Shown piece by piece: positions 6,600 to 8,421 of a stretch of DNA of 8,421 bases. The DNA is from an uncultured Paracoccaceae bacterium (GTDB taxonomy: Bacteria; Pseudomonadota; Alphaproteobacteria; Rhodobacterales; Rhodobacteraceae), in assembly GCA_937952085.1 (NCBI GenBank), contig CALFYQ010000222.1, positions 1 through 8,421 on the forward strand, read 5' to 3'. The first letter of the stretch is position 1. Every line of letters starts with the position of its first letter. The notes under the pieces are model-generated. The model saw nothing but the letters and a program-made list of their open reading frames with translations, had not been told where the DNA came from and did not search any database. A program made the translations under genes and the position numbers.

Positions 6600-6646
6600 T
6601 CCCCTCCGTTTTCGCCGATGAGAGCACGGCGCGGCGCCGGAGGGAA
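6600..6646 (-). promoter_or_regulatory. Predicted hairpin sequestering the mobA ribosome binding site
   Basis: In the minus-strand RNA, UUCCCUCCG (6646-6638) can pair with CGGAGGGGA (6608-6600): nine base pairs, one of them G-U. Inside, CGCCG (6636-6632) pairs with CGGCG (6617-6613), leaving a 14-base apical loop and an internal loop of one G against four A. The outer stem contains the whole GGAGG (6607-6603) that serves mobA. It could dampen or gate mobA translation relative to the upstream transporter genes. With no U-tract after the stem it is not an intrinsic terminator. A chance stem is possible in DNA this GC-rich. Confidence 0.4.
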
Positions 6647-6654
6647 CGCCGGGA

Positions 6655-7389
6655 TCAGCGCCAGAGGCGAAGGAGGTTCGAAAGCTTGCCGGTCTGCTCC
6701 GGCGGCAGCAGGCCGCAGAGCTGGTCTCCCGTCCGGCAGAAATCGTAGCTGCCCATGTCGAGATTGAGCGCCATGCGCGGCCGATACTTCGCCGCCAGCA
6801 TTTCCGCCGCCTCGTTCAGTGTCAGCGCCGCGAGCCCGCTGTCCCAGAGCCCCATCGCGCCCGCCTCGGTGACGAAGAGGATGCGGCGGCGGAACCGGGG
6901 CGCGTCCGCCAGCGGCTTCGCATCGACCGCGCCCTCGGCGATCAGGAGATGGGACTGAAGGAGCGACACGCTCGATTTTGACGCGACCTCGATGAAGGTC
7001 GCGCGGGCGGAGGCATCGTCGAGGTCGTAGACGCGCCCGCCGATCTCGGCCCGGTGGCGGTGCTGGATCGAGGGCCGCCCCTCCCGGTCGATCAGCAGGA
7101 GCCCGTCGAACCGCGCATATTCGCGGCTCACCACCTCGCCCCGCCGCACGAAAAGGCCGACCGGCTTCGGCCGCCCTTCCTTTCGCGTGTCGGTGGCGGT
7201 GTAGGCGCCGGTGACGTCGATGGCGTCGAGCGGTGTCGCGCCGGCGTCCTCGGGCAGGAGGACGAGGTCCGCCCTCGCCTCGGCGCAGGCGGACCAGATC
7301 AGCGCAGGGTCCGCCTCGAAGCAGGCGGCCGCGCCTTGCGGCGCGGCGAGGATCGCCCCCGCGAGAAGGGGCGCAAGAAGGTTCGTCAC
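6655..7389 (-). CDS. Exported phosphodiester-glycosidase-like (NAGPA/DUF2233-type) protein
   Basis: 244 residues. Residues 1-22 look like a signal peptide (LLAPLLAGAILAAPQGAAA, then C23); there is no clear lipobox, so a periplasmic protein is more likely than a lipoprotein. The rest follows the phosphodiester glycosidase pattern: DVTGAYTATDTRKEGRPKPV (58-77) in place of the NGGFF..D...P.G opening, GLFVRRGEVVSRE, a LLLIDREGRPSI strand pair, a QSHLLIAEG segment (145-153), RRILFVTEAGAMGL, then LNEAAEML and MALNLDMGSYDF (206-217), the counterpart of the usual LNLDGGGSS. Key glycines and serines are altered, so activity is uncertain. Four cysteines (23, 35, 218, 225) could form two disulphides. 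The start is GTG (7389-7387), with only a weak GA-rich site upstream, ten bases after the permease stop, which suggests translational coupling. The natural substrate is unknown. Family call is by pattern, moderate confidence. Confidence 0.65.
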   Translation of the reverse strand: MTNLLAPLLAGAILAAPQGAAACFEADPALIWSACAEARADLVLLPEDAGATPLDAIDVTGAYTATDTRKEGRPKPVGLFVRRGEVVSREYARFDGLLLIDREGRPSIQHRHRAEIGGRVYDLDDASARATFIEVASKSSVSLLQSHLLIAEGAVDAKPLADAPRFRRRILFVTEAGAMGLWDSGLAALTLNEAAEMLAAKYRPRMALNLDMGSYDFCRTGDQLCGLLPPEQTGKLSNLLRLWR

Positions 7390-7399
7390 GGTCTCGTCG

Positions 7400-8311
7400 T
7401 CACCCCGGGCTCATGCCTCTCAACCGCTCGGACCGGCGGCGGAGCAGCTCCACCGTCGTCAGAAGGGCGATGGAGATGATCACGAGAATCGTGGCGACGG
7501 AAAGGATGGCCGGCGAAATTTGTTCGCGGATGCCGTTCCACATCTGCCGCGGGATGGTCTGCTGATCGGGCGCCGCGACGAAAAGCACCACCACCACCTC
7601 GTCGAAGGAGGTGACGAAGGCGAAGAGCGCGCCGGATATCACGCCGGGCAGGATGAGCGGCAGGATCACCTTGAAGAAGATCGTCTGCGGCGTCGCCCCG
7701 AGGCTCGCCGCCGCGCGGGTCAGCGAATGGTCGAAGCCGACCAGCGTCGCCGTCACCGTGATGATGACGAAGGGAATGCCGAGCGTGGCGTGCGCCAGCA
7801 CGATGCCGACATAGGAATTGGCGAGCCCGGTCGCCGAGTAGAAGAAGAAGAGGCCGGTCGCGGTGATGATGATCGGCACGATCATCGGCGAGATCAGCAC
7901 CGCCATGATGGCCCGGCGGAACGGCATTTCCGGCCGCGAGAGGCCGAGGGCGGCCAGCGTGCCGAGCCCGGTCGCCACCAGCGTCGAGAAGAAGCCGATG
8001 ATGATCGAGTTCTTCGCCGCGTTGATCCAGGCCGCATTGGCCCAGGCGTCCGCCCACCAGGCGCCGTCCCGCGGCGCGTCGGGATTCGTCATGCCGAAGG
8101 TCAGCAGCAGATCGTACCACCGCATCGAATAGCCCTCGGGGTCGAAGGACAGCATCTTGTCGGTGAAGCTGAAATACGGCTCCGCGTTGAAGGAGAGCGG
8201 GATGACGATGAGGATCGGCGCGATCAGGAAGAGGAAGATCAGCCCGCAGATCACCCGGTAGCCATAATACCAGGCCTTCTCGAGCGGACCGGCATAGGAA
8301 GGAAGCGCCAT
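7400..8311 (-). CDS. ABC transporter permease, PotC type (polyamine/opine-like importer)
   Basis: Inner-membrane permease of a binding-protein-dependent importer, 303 residues. Hydrophobic segments at about 19-40, 100-125, 134-159, 166-193, 217-242 and 267-290 give six predicted helices. The cytoplasmic EAA loop is clear: RAAASLGATPQTIFFKVILP (199-218), the docking site for the ATPase. SFDEVVVVLFVAAPDQQTIP (235-254) resembles the same region of PotC, so a small organic cation or related solute is a reasonable guess, but the substrate cannot be read from sequence. The first periplasmic loop (about 41-99) is longer than in E. coli PotC and rich in Trp, Asp and Asn. The ATG at 8311 follows the upstream permease stop by four bases (TGA-CC-TG-ATG spacing) and lacks a strong Shine-Dalgarno, pointing to coupling. 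The ATPase and binding-protein genes are presumably off the right edge. Confidence 0.9.
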   Translation of the reverse strand: MALPSYAGPLEKAWYYGYRVICGLIFLFLIAPILIVIPLSFNAEPYFSFTDKMLSFDPEGYSMRWYDLLLTFGMTNPDAPRDGAWWADAWANAAWINAAKNSIIIGFFSTLVATGLGTLAALGLSRPEMPFRRAIMAVLISPMIVPIIITATGLFFFYSATGLANSYVGIVLAHATLGIPFVIITVTATLVGFDHSLTRAAASLGATPQTIFFKVILPLILPGVISGALFAFVTSFDEVVVVLFVAAPDQQTIPRQMWNGIREQISPAILSVATILVIISIALLTTVELLRRRSERLRGMSPG

Positions 8312-8315
8312 CAGG

Positions 8316-8421
8316 TCACCCGAACTTCATGTTGTCGATGCCGATCAGGCGGTCGTAGAGCCAGTAGAGCAGCAGGATCGCCCCGAGAAGGATCGCAGCC
8401 AACGCCGCCGCGAGCGACCAG
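8316..8421 (-). CDS. ABC transporter permease, PotB type, C-terminal end only (partial)
   Basis: The minus-strand frame entering from the right edge reads WSLAAALAAILLGAILLLY (one membrane helix) followed by WLYDRLIGIDNMKFG and TGA at 8318-8316. A final helix plus a short cytoplasmic tail just upstream of a PotC-type permease is what the first permease of a PotB/PotC pair would look like. About 34 residues are visible; the rest, including its own EAA loop, is outside the window. It was too short to be identified except by frame and context. Confidence 0.75.
   Translation of the reverse strand, partial: WSLAAALAAILLGAILLLYWLYDRLIGIDNMKFG

Noticed and set aside
4783..6621. Open frame of 612 codons on the plus strand opposite nearly all of mobA
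   Set aside because: Its translation is Arg/Pro/Gly-rich without any known motif, and mobA on the other strand matches its family end to end. Long antisense frames are expected where third positions are almost all G or C.
6598..6627. Longer mobA form starting at GTG 6627
   Set aside because: The ten extra residues have no counterpart in MobA, and a strong GGAGG is placed correctly for the ATG at 6597.
7318..7389. Lipoprotein signal in the glycosidase-like protein (Cys at residue 23)
   Set aside because: The residues before Cys23 are GAAA with no Leu/Val/Ile at -3, so a classical lipobox is absent; an ordinary cleavable signal peptide fits better.
1..8421. Search for a hidden novel system (defence genes, retron, CRISPR, mobile element, prophage)
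   Set aside because: Nearly every base belongs to recognisable metabolic, transport or regulatory genes; no direct-repeat array, transposase, integrase, reverse transcriptase or nuclease motif was seen on either strand.

Overview
The window is very GC-rich (roughly 70% by eye), densely coded, and shows the strong G/C third-position bias typical of a high-GC alphaproteobacterium. The gene families and their arrangement fit a Rhodobacterales-like organism, but I cannot name the genus from sequence alone. I see no rRNA, tRNA, CRISPR array, insertion sequence or phage gene; this is metabolic chromosome.

Left half, plus strand (1-4732): the end of a leucine-degradation (liu/mcc) cluster. It holds the biotin-carrying alpha subunit of methylcrotonyl-CoA carboxylase (5' end cut by the window), HMG-CoA lyase overlapping it by 8 bases, and, about 1.2 kb further on, a methylglutaconyl-CoA hydratase of the crotonase family. 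These are the carboxylation, lyase and hydration steps of the pathway from isovaleryl-CoA to acetyl-CoA plus acetoacetate. Between lyase and hydratase sits an insert: a small minus-strand DUF2061 membrane protein whose reading frame runs on into the antisense of the lyase gene, and a plus-strand XRE-type regulator whose C-terminal part resembles the DUF5753 sensor-like domain best known from actinobacteria. The 103-base divergent gap between these two carries the only promoter-like sequence I can propose in this half.

Right half, minus strand (4729-8421): a run of genes read right to left. It starts with the last codons of a PotB-type ABC permease, then a complete PotC-type permease, an exported protein with a phosphodiester-glycosidase (NAGPA/DUF2233-like) fold, and a 3-hydroxybenzoate 4-monooxygenase (MobA) that would make protocatechuate. 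Spacing is 4, 10 and 57 bases, so co-transcription is plausible. The 57-base gap before mobA can fold into a hairpin that buries the mobA ribosome binding site.

The two halves converge at 4729-4732, where a single CTAG supplies TAG stops to both the hydratase and mobA, leaving no room for a terminator. The window as a whole is ordinary catabolic genome. The points worth a second look are the antisense tail of the DUF2061 gene, the regulator with a DUF5753-like domain inside a leucine operon, the hairpin over the mobA start, and the pairing of a glycosidase-like exported protein with an ABC importer and an aromatic hydroxylase.
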